DNA of 64,000 bases from Pseudoduganella namucuonensis (GTDB lineage Bacteria; Pseudomonadota; Gammaproteobacteria; Burkholderiales; Burkholderiaceae_D). The translations under genes and the position numbers were made by a program. Shown here piece by piece: positions 25,470 through 34,070 of this stretch. How positions within the stretch are numbered: position 1 is the first letter of the stretch; each line of letters begins with the position of its first letter. The notes under the pieces are model-generated. The model saw nothing but the letters and a program-made list of their open reading frames with translations, did not search any database and was not told the DNA's origin. The stretch is from NCBI RefSeq assembly GCF_900116645.1, contig NZ_FPBO01000044.1, positions 1 through 64,000 of the forward strand, in the 5' to 3' direction.

Positions 25470-27182
25470 ATGACAACTAAAATGAAGGCGGCCGCGCTGG
25501 CGGCGGCATTGCTGTGCGCGTCCGCCGCGCAGGGGATCGAGATCAAGGGCGAAACGGTGAGCGGCAATTTCGATTCGACCGTCTCCGCCGGCGTCGGCAT
25601 GCGGGCCGGCGGCCCGGCCTGCGGCAGCGTGATCGGCAGCTTCGCCGGCAGCGCCACGCCCGCCCAGCCCGGCGGCCCGGGCGCGCCCGCCGGCTGCGCC
25701 GACGTGTTCAGCTCCTATAACGACCAGGGCAACCTGAATTACGCGCGGCACGACCGCTTCACCACCTACTTGAAGGGCACGCACGAACTGTTGCTGAACT
25801 TCCCCGGGGATGTGAAGTTCCTGGGCAGGGTGAGCTGGCTGCGCGACTTCGCCGCCACCGACACCACCGGCATCCAGAGCGGCTCGGGCGGCCCCGCGCC
25901 GTTCCCGCCGGGCGCGCGCGACGACCTGCGCCAGAAAGTGCGCCTGCTGGACTTCTGGGTCAGCAAATCCTTCACCGTGGGCGAGGAGCGCGTGCGCGTG
26001 CGCGCCGGCAACCAGGTGGTGAACTGGGGCGAAAGCCTGTTCCTGCCCGGCGGCATGAACCAGACCAACGCGGTGGACCTGATGCGCCTGGCCCAGCCGG
26101 GCACCCAGCTGAAGGAGGCGGTGCTGCCCGCGCCCATGGTCAACGTCTCCACGGGCCTGGGCAACGGCCTGAGTATCGAGGCCTACGCGCAGCAGGGCTG
26201 GAACGGCAACTACTTCCCGCCGGTGGGCAGCTACTGGTCCATCGCCACGGTGGGCAAGGGCGCCGACGTGGCGGACGTGCCGAACGCCGGCGAGCCGCGC
26301 AACGGCGGCCAGTACGGCGCCGCGCTGCGCTACCAGCCGGAAGGCACCTCGCTCAACCTGGGCTTCTACGCCATCAACTACCACGACAAGTCGCCGGTGG
26401 TGGAAACCTCGCTGGCCTCGGCCAGCGGCTACGCCTACCGCTACCTGGAGGACCGCAAGCTGTTGGGCGTGAGCGCCAACTTCCCGCTCGGGAACTGGGC
26501 CATCGGCACGGAGCTGAGCTACCGTCCGCGCGACCCGATCGCGCTGAACGGCTCCGCGCCAGGCCTGGCGGAGAACTCGCTGACGCCGGTGTTCGGCGTG
26601 CGCGCCTGCCTGGCCAACGGCGCCTGCCACGTGGAGCAGAAGAAGTTCCAGCTGCACGTGACCGGCTTGTTGAGCCTGACCCCGGGCGACCATGGCGCCA
26701 TCCTGAACCTGCTGGGCGCCAGCACCGGCACCCTGCTGGCCGAGGCGGTGGCGATACGCTATCCGGACCTGCAAGGCCGGTACCAGGGCGTGCCGGTGGC
26801 GGCGGGCGGCTGGGGCTGGGGTTACGAGAGCACGGCGGCGGCCGACGCCACCGGCCCGGGCGTGCCCGGCGCGGTCGGCACGCGCGGCTCCTACGGCTAC
26901 AACTTCGATTTCAGCTGGGTCTACGACGGCACGCTGATCCCGGGCTGGCAGGTGGTGCCGGAGGTGTACTTCTTCCACGCCGTGAAGGGGCGCACGCCGA
27001 ACATGACGGCCACCTTCATGCAGGGCGCGAAGTCGGCCAATTTCATCGTCGGCTTCATCAAGAACCCGGCCAGCTGGCAGGTGAGCGTGAACTACGCGCG
27101 CTTCTGGGGCGGCTCCACGGTGTTCGACCAGCCGCTGCGCGACCGCGGCTTCTTCGGCGCCACCTTGTCGCGTAACTTCTGA
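25470..27182 (+). CDS. DUF1302 outer-membrane protein
   Basis: A 570-residue exported protein with signal peptide (AALAAALLCASAAQGIE) and a predicted beta-barrel ending in a terminal Phe (FFGATLSRNF). DUF1302 traits include the start EIKGETVSGNFDSTVSAGVG and RVRAGNQVVNWGESLFLPGG near residue 175. It is paired with DUF1329 and probably forms an outer-membrane channel or receptor for a hydrophobic substrate. It overlaps the MMPL gene by one base. Confidence 0.87.
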   Translation: MTTKMKAAALAAALLCASAAQGIEIKGETVSGNFDSTVSAGVGMRAGGPACGSVIGSFAGSATPAQPGGPGAPAGCADVFSSYNDQGNLNYARHDRFTTYLKGTHELLLNFPGDVKFLGRVSWLRDFAATDTTGIQSGSGGPAPFPPGARDDLRQKVRLLDFWVSKSFTVGEERVRVRAGNQVVNWGESLFLPGGMNQTNAVDLMRLAQPGTQLKEAVLPAPMVNVSTGLGNGLSIEAYAQQGWNGNYFPPVGSYWSIATVGKGADVADVPNAGEPRNGGQYGAALRYQPEGTSLNLGFYAINYHDKSPVVETSLASASGYAYRYLEDRKLLGVSANFPLGNWAIGTELSYRPRDPIALNGSAPGLAENSLTPVFGVRACLANGACHVEQKKFQLHVTGLLSLTPGDHGAILNLLGASTGTLLAEAVAIRYPDLQGRYQGVPVAAGGWGWGYESTAAADATGPGVPGAVGTRGSYGYNFDFSWVYDGTLIPGWQVVPEVYFFHAVKGRTPNMTATFMQGAKSANFIVGFIKNPASWQVSVNYARFWGGSTVFDQPLRDRGFFGATLSRNF

Positions 27183-29557
27183 TGGACGGCGGCATGAAGC
27201 GATTTTTCAGCATCGGCCGCTTCGAGGAAGCGGCGTTCCGCCTGCGCGTGCCCATCCTGGGCGCGCTCATGGCGCTGACGGCGGCCATGGCCTTCTTCGC
27301 GCTGCAGCTGCGCATGGACGCCGGCTTCGAGAAGCAGATGCCCACCAGCCACGAGTACATCCAGACCTTCAACCAGTACCGCGACGACGTGCTGGGCGCG
27401 AACCGCCTGAACGTGGTGCTGAAGGCCAGGAAGGGCGGCATCTGGACCAGGGAGGGATTGACGCGCCTGAACGAGCTGACCCAGGCCGTGATGTTCCTGC
27501 CGAATATCAACCGGCTGGGCGTGCAGTCGCTGTGGACGCCCAACACCTACATCAACGAGATCACCGAGGAGGGCTTTCGCGCCGATCCGGTGATTCCGGG
27601 CACCGTCACGCCGGAGCGGCTGGACGCCGCCACGCTGGAGCAGGTGCGCCAGAGCGCGGTGAACGGCGGCTTCGTGGGCACGCTGGTGTCCAAGGGCCAG
27701 GACAGCGCGATGGTGATCGCCGAGATCGCGGAGTTCGACGCGCAGGGCCGCAAGGTGGACTACGTGGCCTACAACGCGCGGCTGGAAAAGGATATCCGCG
27801 CCAAGTTCGAGAACGCCGACTTCGAGGTGCAGATCATCGGCTTCGCCAAGCAGATCGGCGACGTTGCCGACGGCGCGGCGGGCGTGGTGTATTTCTGCCT
27901 GGTCGCCTTGCTGCTGACGGCGCTGGCGGTGTACTGGTACTGCCGCTCGCTGCCGTTCACGCTGCTGCCGGTGGCGTGCTCGCTGGTGTCGCTGGTGTGG
28001 CAGTTCGGCACCCTGCGCCTGCTGGGCTACGGGCTGGACCCGCTGGCGGTGCTGGTGCCCTTCCTGGTGTTCGCCATCGGCGTGTCGCACGGGGTCCAGC
28101 AGATCAACTACATCGTGCGCGGCATCGCCGCCGGCATGAGCTGCGAGCGGGCCTCCAAGGCCAGCTTCCGGGGCCTGCTGGTGCCGGGCGTGCTGGCGCT
28201 GCTGACGGCCTTCGTGTCCTTCGCCACGCTGGTCATGATCCCGATTCCGATGGTGAAGGAACTGGCCATCACGGCCTCCATCGGCGTGGCCTACAAGATC
28301 GTCACCAACCTGGTGATGCTGCCGCTGGCCGCCTCGCTGCTGAAGGTGGGGCAGGGCTACGCGCGGGACGCGATGCTCTCGCAGCAGCGGCGCGCGCGCT
28401 GGCTGCGGCCGCTGTCGCGCGCGGCGCGTCCGAAAACGGCGGCCGGCATCGCCGCCGCCACGCTGGCGCTGTTCGCCTGGTCGGCCTGGTACAGCAGCGA
28501 CAGGCTGGTGGGCACCCTGCAGCCGGGCGCGCCCGAGCTGCGCGCCGATTCGCGCTACAACCTGGACGCGAAATCCATCGCCGACAACTACGCGACGGGG
28601 CTGGACTGGCTGACGGTCGTGTTGGAGGTTCCGCCGTCCTCCTGCGAGCGGGTGGCCTTCGGCCGCTACCATGACGGCTTCGACACGGCCATGCGCAACG
28701 TGCCGGGCGTGATGTCGGTGAGTTCCTTCGCCGGCCAGGTCAAGATCTACAACGAGGGCTACAACGAGGGCAACCCGCGCATGTACAGCGTGCCGCTCGA
28801 CGCCGCCAACTACGCGGCCCTGGGCGTGGAGGTGGGGCGCGTGCGCGGCTTCGTCAGCAAGGATTGCGGCATGCTGGCCACCAATCTGTACCTGACCGAC
28901 CACAAGGCCGAAACCATCAACCGCGTGATCGCCGCCGCGCGCGCCTACCGCGACGGCCATCCGCTGCAGGGCATGAAGGTGCGCCTGGCCGCCGGCAACG
29001 CGGGCGTGCTGGCCGCCGTCAACGACGAGGTGGAGCACTCCGAATTGCCGATGATGCTGTACGTGTACGGCGCCATCGTGCTGCTGGTGCTGGCCGTGTA
29101 CCGCGACCTGCGCGCGGTGGTGGCCTGCTGCCTGCCGCTGACGGTGGCCACCTTCATCGGCTACGCCTTCATGAAGCAGCTGCAGATCGGCCTCACCGTG
29201 GCGACGTTGCCGGTGATGGTGCTGGCGGTGGGCATAGGCGTCGACTACGCCTTCTACATCTACAGCCGCCTGCAGATGCACCTGGCGATGGGCGAGGGGA
29301 TAGAGACGGCGCTGGAAAAGTCCATCCAGGAGATCGGCATCGCCACCATCTTCACCGCCATCACGCTGGCCATCGGCGTGGCCACCTGGTCGTTCTCGGC
29401 GCTGAAGTTCCAGGCCGACATGGGCAAGCTGCTGGCCTTCATGTTCATCGTGAACCTGGTGATGGCCATGACCGCGCTGCCGGCCTTCGCCGTGCTGCTG
29501 GAGCGCCTGTTCCCGCGCCGCGGCCCGGTGAAACTGAGCGCCGCGCTGCAGCATTGA
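27182..29557 (+). CDS. RND-superfamily MMPL-type transporter
   Basis: A 791-residue inner-membrane protein with two halves, each a first helix, a large periplasmic loop, and a cluster of five helices (about 225-400 and 615-780). Patterns such as GVSHGVQQINYIVRGIAAG and GIGVDYAFYIYSRLQMHLAM carry the charged residues of proton-driven RND transporters. It is shorter than AcrB-type pumps and closer to MMPL/hopanoid-lipid exporters. The ATG overlaps the DUF1302 stop; 27194 is an alternative start. It is likely the energised component of the DUF1329/DUF1302 system. Confidence 0.88.
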   Translation: MDGGMKRFFSIGRFEEAAFRLRVPILGALMALTAAMAFFALQLRMDAGFEKQMPTSHEYIQTFNQYRDDVLGANRLNVVLKARKGGIWTREGLTRLNELTQAVMFLPNINRLGVQSLWTPNTYINEITEEGFRADPVIPGTVTPERLDAATLEQVRQSAVNGGFVGTLVSKGQDSAMVIAEIAEFDAQGRKVDYVAYNARLEKDIRAKFENADFEVQIIGFAKQIGDVADGAAGVVYFCLVALLLTALAVYWYCRSLPFTLLPVACSLVSLVWQFGTLRLLGYGLDPLAVLVPFLVFAIGVSHGVQQINYIVRGIAAGMSCERASKASFRGLLVPGVLALLTAFVSFATLVMIPIPMVKELAITASIGVAYKIVTNLVMLPLAASLLKVGQGYARDAMLSQQRRARWLRPLSRAARPKTAAGIAAATLALFAWSAWYSSDRLVGTLQPGAPELRADSRYNLDAKSIADNYATGLDWLTVVLEVPPSSCERVAFGRYHDGFDTAMRNVPGVMSVSSFAGQVKIYNEGYNEGNPRMYSVPLDAANYAALGVEVGRVRGFVSKDCGMLATNLYLTDHKAETINRVIAAARAYRDGHPLQGMKVRLAAGNAGVLAAVNDEVEHSELPMMLYVYGAIVLLVLAVYRDLRAVVACCLPLTVATFIGYAFMKQLQIGLTVATLPVMVLAVGIGVDYAFYIYSRLQMHLAMGEGIETALEKSIQEIGIATIFTAITLAIGVATWSFSALKFQADMGKLLAFMFIVNLVMAMTALPAFAVLLERLFPRRGPVKLSAALQH

Positions 29558-29568
29558 AAGGAATGGAA

Positions 29569-30507
29569 ATGAAGACCATCAAGAAGACGCTGAACCTCGC
29601 CGCGCTGGCGCTGCTGGCGGCCAGCCTGAACGCGCAGGCCGCCCAGCCGGCCCGCGACGACCCCCACGCGGCCAGCGCCATGATGCTGGACGCCACCCGC
29701 GCCGGCGCGCGCATCGTGGCCGTGGGCGAGCATGGCTATGTGCTGCTGTCCGACGACGGCGGCAAGACCCAGCGCCAGGCGCGCGGCGTGCCGGCCGACA
29801 TGACGCTGACGGCGGTGAGCTTCGCCGACGAGCGCAACGGCTGGGCGGTGGGCCACGGCGGCGTGATCGTCCACACCGCCGACGGCGGCGAGACCTGGAC
29901 CCTGCAACGCGAGGACGCCACCGTGGACCAGCCGCTGCTGACCGTGTACTTCCGCGACGCGCTGCACGGCTGGGCGGCGGGCCTGTGGTCGCTGCTGCTA
30001 TCCACCGAGGACGGCGGCAAGACCTGGCGCCAGCTGCGACTGCCCCCGCAGGACGGCGGCAAGCGCGCGGACCTGAACCTGTTGAAGATCTTCCCGTCGG
30101 CGGCGGGGCAGGTCTACATCGCCGCCGAGCGCGGCACGGTGCTGCGCAGCAGGGACGACGGCGCCAGCTGGCAGTATTTGCACACGGGCAGCAAGGCCTC
30201 GCTGTGGAGCGGCACGGCGGCCGGCAACGCGCTGCTGGTGGCGGGGCTGGGCGGCCGCCTGCTGCGCAGCGCGGACGACGGCGCCAGCTGGACCGCCATC
30301 GACGCCGGCGCGACGGGTTCCATCACGCACCTGAAGGCGGAGGGCGGCGCGGTGTGGGCCAGTTCGCTGGACGGCCGCCTGCTCAAGAGCGGCGACGAGG
30401 GACGGAGCTGGCAAACCGCGGCCGCCGGCGCCGATCCGCTGACCGCCTTCGCCACCAGCGCGGATGGGGCGCAGCTGCGCTACTCGCGCCGAGGGCTGCT
30501 CAAATGA
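29569..30507 (+). CDS. YCF48-like periplasmic beta-propeller
   Basis: A 312-residue exported protein with signal peptide (TLNLAALALLAASLNAQAA) and about six to seven propeller blades with the YCF48/BNR pattern (ADGGETWTLQRED, TEDGGKTWRQL, RDDGASWQYL, SADDGASWTAID, SGDEGRSWQTA). AAAGGA fits the ATG at 29569 better than the one at 29563. YCF48 proteins act as assembly scaffolds in photosystem II; here it is the accessory member of the DUF1329/DUF1302/MMPL set. Its stop overlaps the chemoreceptor start. Confidence 0.85.
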   Translation: MKTIKKTLNLAALALLAASLNAQAAQPARDDPHAASAMMLDATRAGARIVAVGEHGYVLLSDDGGKTQRQARGVPADMTLTAVSFADERNGWAVGHGGVIVHTADGGETWTLQREDATVDQPLLTVYFRDALHGWAAGLWSLLLSTEDGGKTWRQLRLPPQDGGKRADLNLLKIFPSAAGQVYIAAERGTVLRSRDDGASWQYLHTGSKASLWSGTAAGNALLVAGLGGRLLRSADDGASWTAIDAGATGSITHLKAEGGAVWASSLDGRLLKSGDEGRSWQTAAAGADPLTAFATSADGAQLRYSRRGLLK

Positions 30508-32090
30508 GCACCCGGGGATGGTGGCGGGACGTGTCGATCCGCGCGCGCCTCTTGCTGTTCTCGTGCGTGTTCACGGCGGCCATCATGCTGCTGGGCGCGA
30601 TGGGCATGTACGCGGGCAAGCAGGCGCTGCGCAGCATGGACCTGATCTACTCCAGCGACGCGCGCGCCATCGAGATGCTGGCCGAGATCCGCGGCGACAT
30701 GCTGGAGGCGGTGGTCACCTCGCGCATCATGATGGACGCCCAGGCCGGCCAGAAGGCGGCGCTGCTGGCGGCCACGCAGGGCTACCTGGGCTCGGCCAGG
30801 AGCGGCTGGGACACCTACCGGAAGATACCCGCCAGCGCCCGCATGGCCGAACTGGCGGGCAGGTTCGAGGCGGCCTTCCTGCCGTCGCTGGCCGAGACCA
30901 CCCGCCACGCGCGCGCCGGCTACGAGGGCGACGCGGCCACGGTGGCGGAGGTGGAGGCCAATATCGATCCGCTGTGGAACGCCTATGTCTCGGCCACGCG
31001 GGAGCTGGTGGCCGCGCACAAGGAGTTGGCGCAGGCGCGCTACCAGGACAGCGTGCGCTTCATGGACTGGCAGATGCTGGTGGCCGGCGCGGCCATCGCC
31101 GGCGGCATCGCGTTGGCGGTGTGCTCGCACCGCAATGTGGTGCGCACGCTGCTGCTGCCGCTGGAGGCGGCGGTGCGCAACTGCGAGAGGATCGCCGCCG
31201 GCGACCTGCGCGCGCAACTGCCGCCGGCGGGGCGCAACGAGATCGGCCGGCTGATCGCGGCCTTCGGCACCATGCAGCGCGACCTGTCGCGCGCCGTCTC
31301 TGTGGTCGAGTCCGGCTCCACGGAGATCCGCAACGCCACCCGTGAAATCGCCAGCGGCACGCGGGACTTGTCGATCCGCACCGAGCGCCAGGCCGCGTCG
31401 CTGGACGCGACGGCGGCCAACGTGCAGGCCATCGCCGGCTCCGCGCGCGAGAACGCCGGCAGCGCGGGCGAGGCGCTGCGCATGACGGAGCGGGCCGGCC
31501 TGGTGGCGCGCGAGGGCGGCGGCGCGGTCGATCGCGTGATCGGCACGATGGAACGGATCGAGGCCAGCGCGGGCAAGGTGGGCGAGATCGTCAGCGTGAT
31601 CGAGGGCATCGCCTTCCAGACCAACATCCTCGCGCTGAACGCGGCGGTGGAGGCGGCGAGGGCGGGCGAGAACGGGCGCGGCTTCGCGGTGGTGGCGAGC
31701 GAGGTGCGCACGCTGGCGCAGCGCTCCGCCTCCGCGGCGCGCGACATCGGCCTGCTGATACGGCGCTCCAGCGCCGAGGTGGCGGCCGGCGCGGCGCTGG
31801 CAAGGGAGGCCGGCGCCACCATGGAGCGCATGCTGGCGGAGGTGACGCGCGTGGCCGGCATCGTCGAGCACATCGCCGGCGCGTCCGAACGCCAGACCGC
31901 CGACATCGCGCGGCTCAACCGCGCGGTCGAGGAGATCGACGGCGCCACCCAGCAGAACGCGGCGCTGGTGGAGCAGGTCAGCGCGGCGGCGGCGGTGCTG
32001 GCCGGGCAGGCCGGCACCTTGTCCCAGGCCGTGGCCGTGTTCCAGCCCCAGGCCCAGCCGGAGCCCGCCGCGCGCCCGCGCCTGGCGTGA
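30504..32090 (+). CDS. Methyl-accepting chemotaxis protein
   Basis: A 528-residue chemoreceptor. The first helix is at about 13-35 and the periplasmic four-helix ligand domain at 36-190 (Tar-like). The second helix is at 191-212 (MLVAGAAIAGGIALAVCSHR), followed by HAMP at 213-265. The cytoplasmic signalling domain has the hairpin tip EGIAFQTNILALNAAVEAAR. The C-terminus has no NWETF-type pentapeptide for CheR docking. The start overlaps the YCF48 stop (ATGA), so it is the last gene of the operon. That links taxis to the amine or its products. The ligand is unknown. Confidence 0.9.
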   Translation: MSTRGWWRDVSIRARLLLFSCVFTAAIMLLGAMGMYAGKQALRSMDLIYSSDARAIEMLAEIRGDMLEAVVTSRIMMDAQAGQKAALLAATQGYLGSARSGWDTYRKIPASARMAELAGRFEAAFLPSLAETTRHARAGYEGDAATVAEVEANIDPLWNAYVSATRELVAAHKELAQARYQDSVRFMDWQMLVAGAAIAGGIALAVCSHRNVVRTLLLPLEAAVRNCERIAAGDLRAQLPPAGRNEIGRLIAAFGTMQRDLSRAVSVVESGSTEIRNATREIASGTRDLSIRTERQAASLDATAANVQAIAGSARENAGSAGEALRMTERAGLVAREGGGAVDRVIGTMERIEASAGKVGEIVSVIEGIAFQTNILALNAAVEAARAGENGRGFAVVASEVRTLAQRSASAARDIGLLIRRSSAEVAAGAALAREAGATMERMLAEVTRVAGIVEHIAGASERQTADIARLNRAVEEIDGATQQNAALVEQVSAAAAVLAGQAGTLSQAVAVFQPQAQPEPAARPRLA

Positions 32091-32108
32091 TTTGTTTCAC
32101 CTTTCATA

Positions 32109-32137
32109 TTGCATGTTGGTGCGCCTTGTCCTATATT
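32109..32137 (+). promoter_or_regulatory. Candidate promoter in an AT-rich gap
   Basis: TTGCAT and TATATT separated by exactly 17 bp lie in the AT-rich 196-bp gap after the chemoreceptor gene, about 150 bp before the first small gene. This is a motif match only. The rest of the gap shows no gene. Confidence 0.3.
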
Positions 32138-32286
32138 GTATTTATAGTTTGTTAAATGCATTAATGGTCGAGCGTCATATATTATGAAAACGTCGATCTC
32201 ATTGAGAATGGTTGCTGTCCATCCTGGTCGTGGTGATGGCTTTTGAGGCATTTTTGTACAATTTCAGGTGGTGTGGGAGGTGGAGC

Positions 32287-32469
32287 ATGGACGTCGTCGT
32301 CAAGCCAAGCAAGGAGCAGGTCAGGCAATGGCTGCGGCGGCGCCGCACGGAAAGCCAGGCGCCGCCGGACTGCGAGCAGATCCGGCGCGAACTGGGCTGG
32401 TGCCTGGCGGAGGCGGAGCGGGTGAGGGACGAGCGCGTCGCCCTGCGCTGCGGCCCCTTGGCCGCGTGA
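32287..32469 (+). CDS. Small basic hypothetical protein, paralogue A
   Basis: A 60-residue protein of unknown function. The core KPSKEQVRQWLRRRR, then PPDCEQIRRELGW, is matched by the next small gene (TKQQVRDWLRTR, PLPDAEALRREVGW). The shared pattern is KxQVRxWLRxR, a 5-7 residue gap, P-x-PDxExxRRExGW. It is helical and charged with no export signal. GGAGGTGGAGC precedes the ATG. The duplication with conserved spacing supports it as a real gene. Confidence 0.6.
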   Translation: MDVVVKPSKEQVRQWLRRRRTESQAPPDCEQIRRELGWCLAEAERVRDERVALRCGPLAA

Positions 32470-32590
32470 ATGCGCAAGGGGCCGTGCGAAAGGCTTCGGA
32501 AACCCGCGCGATTGTCGTGGCATCGACATTCTCGGCGCAAGGCCGGTGATAGCCTCGGTTGAAAGAGTCCGACCACCAGCGAGGTGCACC

Positions 32591-32770
32591 ATGCACGACG
32601 ATGCCATCCCCACCACGCCCACCAAGCAGCAAGTCCGCGACTGGCTGCGCACCCGATGGATGATGTCCATGCCCTTGCCCGACGCCGAGGCGCTGCGCCG
32701 CGAAGTCGGCTGGAAGCGTGCCGAGCCGGCGCCGGCCGGCAACGCGGCGCCGAAGGAGAGCCGCTCCTGA
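32591..32770 (+). CDS. Small hypothetical protein, paralogue B
   Basis: A 59-residue protein related to the gene 120 bp upstream (TPTKQQVRDWLRTRWM and PLPDAEALRREVGWK). Its N- and C-terminal tails are different and look disordered. GAGGTGCACC precedes the ATG. The function is unknown; the pair is a tandem duplication that diverged except at the QVRxWLRxR and RRExGW motifs. Confidence 0.6.
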   Translation: MHDDAIPTTPTKQQVRDWLRTRWMMSMPLPDAEALRREVGWKRAEPAPAGNAAPKESRS

Positions 32771-32830
32771 CCCGGCGCCGGCCGTCCGGCTTCGTCGCCT
32801 TGGCTAAGTTGTGGACTAAATTTGGTGTAT

Positions 32831-32846
32831 ATTCAGGCTACTGAAT
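32831..32846. promoter_or_regulatory. Toxin-antitoxin operator overlapping a -10 element
   Basis: A perfect inverted repeat, ATTCAG-GCTA-CTGAAT, overlaps the TATATT hexamer at 32828-32833, 23 bp before the antitoxin ATG. Its position suits autorepression by the antitoxin or the complex. Confidence 0.5.
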
Positions 32847-32868
32847 CCGGCACGCGCGAGGAACAATC

Positions 32869-33159
32869 ATGGACATTACGGAACAAATCAAGCCTATCTC
32901 TTTCCTCAAGGCCAATACGACCGAGATAGTCAAAAATTTTGATAATGGCCAGGAAGAGCCGATCATCATTACCCAGAACGGCGAAGCCAAGATGGTCGTC
33001 ATTTCCATCAAGGCTTACCAGTCGCAGCTTCAAGAACTACGTCGCGTGAACGAACAGATGGCCTTCATGAAGTTGATGGCGATGAGTGCGAAGGAAATCG
33101 CCGAAGGCAAGGTGGTGAGCGAGGAGGATTTCCTCGGTAGCCTGGACAAGGACGATTGA
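32869..33159 (+). CDS. Type II antitoxin, Phd/YefM family
   Basis: A 96-residue protein. The N-terminal DNA-binding half has the family pattern (ISFLKANTTEIVKNFDNGQE, EPIIITQNGEAKMVVISIKA). The acidic C-terminal tail (AEGKVVSEEDFLGSLDKDD) would wrap the toxin. GAGGAACAATC precedes the ATG. It is followed after 4 nt by a RelE/ParE-type toxin gene. The base composition of the pair is clearly less GC-rich than its neighbours, consistent with horizontal gain. Confidence 0.85.
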   Translation: MDITEQIKPISFLKANTTEIVKNFDNGQEEPIIITQNGEAKMVVISIKAYQSQLQELRRVNEQMAFMKLMAMSAKEIAEGKVVSEEDFLGSLDKDD

Positions 33160-33163
33160 GCTG

Positions 33164-33505
33164 ATGACAAAGTTGTTGGTTCTTGAAAGCGCTCAGGAGG
33201 ACTTCTTCGAGATCAGGAACGGCTTCCGCGATACGCACACAAAACAGGCGTACGAGAACTTCAAGCAGAACTTTAAGACCCTGTTTGCCGAGATCAGGAA
33301 GTTCCCCCAAAGTGGCGGCATCGTTCAGGAAGCACAGGAAGTAGGGTTGGAAGTAAGGCAACGGATCTGCGAACAAATCCGAGTCATTTACACCTATGAT
33401 GAAGCTGAGGATGTGATCCACATCCGGATGTTTCTGCCCACCGCGCGCGACTTCCTCGCGCATCTGACCAAGCGAATACTGCGACCAGTCAACCCGAGCC
33501 GCTGA
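33164..33505 (+). CDS. Type II toxin, RelE/ParE superfamily
   Basis: A 113-residue basic protein with the RelE/ParE fold pattern: LVLESAQEDFFEIRNGF at the N-terminus, FKTLFAEIRKFPQSGGI in the middle, and the strand pair IRVIYTYDEAEDVIHIRMFL at the end. Such toxins either cut mRNA on the ribosome or poison gyrase; the sequence does not let me choose. It is translated just after its antitoxin. Confidence 0.82.
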   Translation: MTKLLVLESAQEDFFEIRNGFRDTHTKQAYENFKQNFKTLFAEIRKFPQSGGIVQEAQEVGLEVRQRICEQIRVIYTYDEAEDVIHIRMFLPTARDFLAHLTKRILRPVNPSR

Positions 33506-33573
33506 AGCCGGTGGGCAGACCACCGCGCGGCACGGGCGCCAACATAGCGTTAAATCCAGAATGGAGTATCAAC

Positions 33574-33942
33574 ATGTTACACGGCAGCTGTTTGTGCGGC
33601 GGCGTGGCCTACCGGGCCGAGGGCCCCGTCCACCACGCCAGTCATTGTTACTGCACCATGTGCCAGAAGCAGCATGGCGCGGCGGCGGGTTCCTACGCGA
33701 ACGTCGGCAGCGCCGGCTTCGTGTTCGAGCGCGGCGCGGATCTGGTGACGGAATACGCCTCGTCCGACCATGGCCGGCGCGGCTTCTGCCGCGTTTGCGG
33801 CTCCACGCTGACCTGGCGCAGCACCCGGTCGCCCGACCGCATCGCGGTGTCCCTGGGGACGCTGGAGCCCGAATACGACCGCCCCGTGACGCGCGAACTG
33901 CACACGGACACCAAGCCCCGCTGGCTGCCCGCGAGGGACTGA
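33574..33942 (+). CDS. GFA-family (CENP-V-like) zinc protein
   Basis: A 122-residue protein with the GFA zinc-binding pattern: GSCLCGGVAYRAEG, CYCTMCQKQHGAA, and GFCRVCGSTLTWRS. GFA proteins are named for a glutathione-dependent formaldehyde-activating enzyme; most members have no proven activity. GGAG precedes the ATG at 33574. There is no operon link to either neighbour. Confidence 0.85.
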   Translation: MLHGSCLCGGVAYRAEGPVHHASHCYCTMCQKQHGAAAGSYANVGSAGFVFERGADLVTEYASSDHGRRGFCRVCGSTLTWRSTRSPDRIAVSLGTLEPEYDRPVTRELHTDTKPRWLPARD

Positions 33943-34070
33943 GCCCGCCGGCGCACCAAAATCCACCGGATTCATGCAACAAATGATTCGCATCAATTTG
34001 CTCTCGGGGAAGCCTGGAACTACCATGGTGTCAGCGTATTAACACCGCGACAGAGCAAAGGAGAACACAG

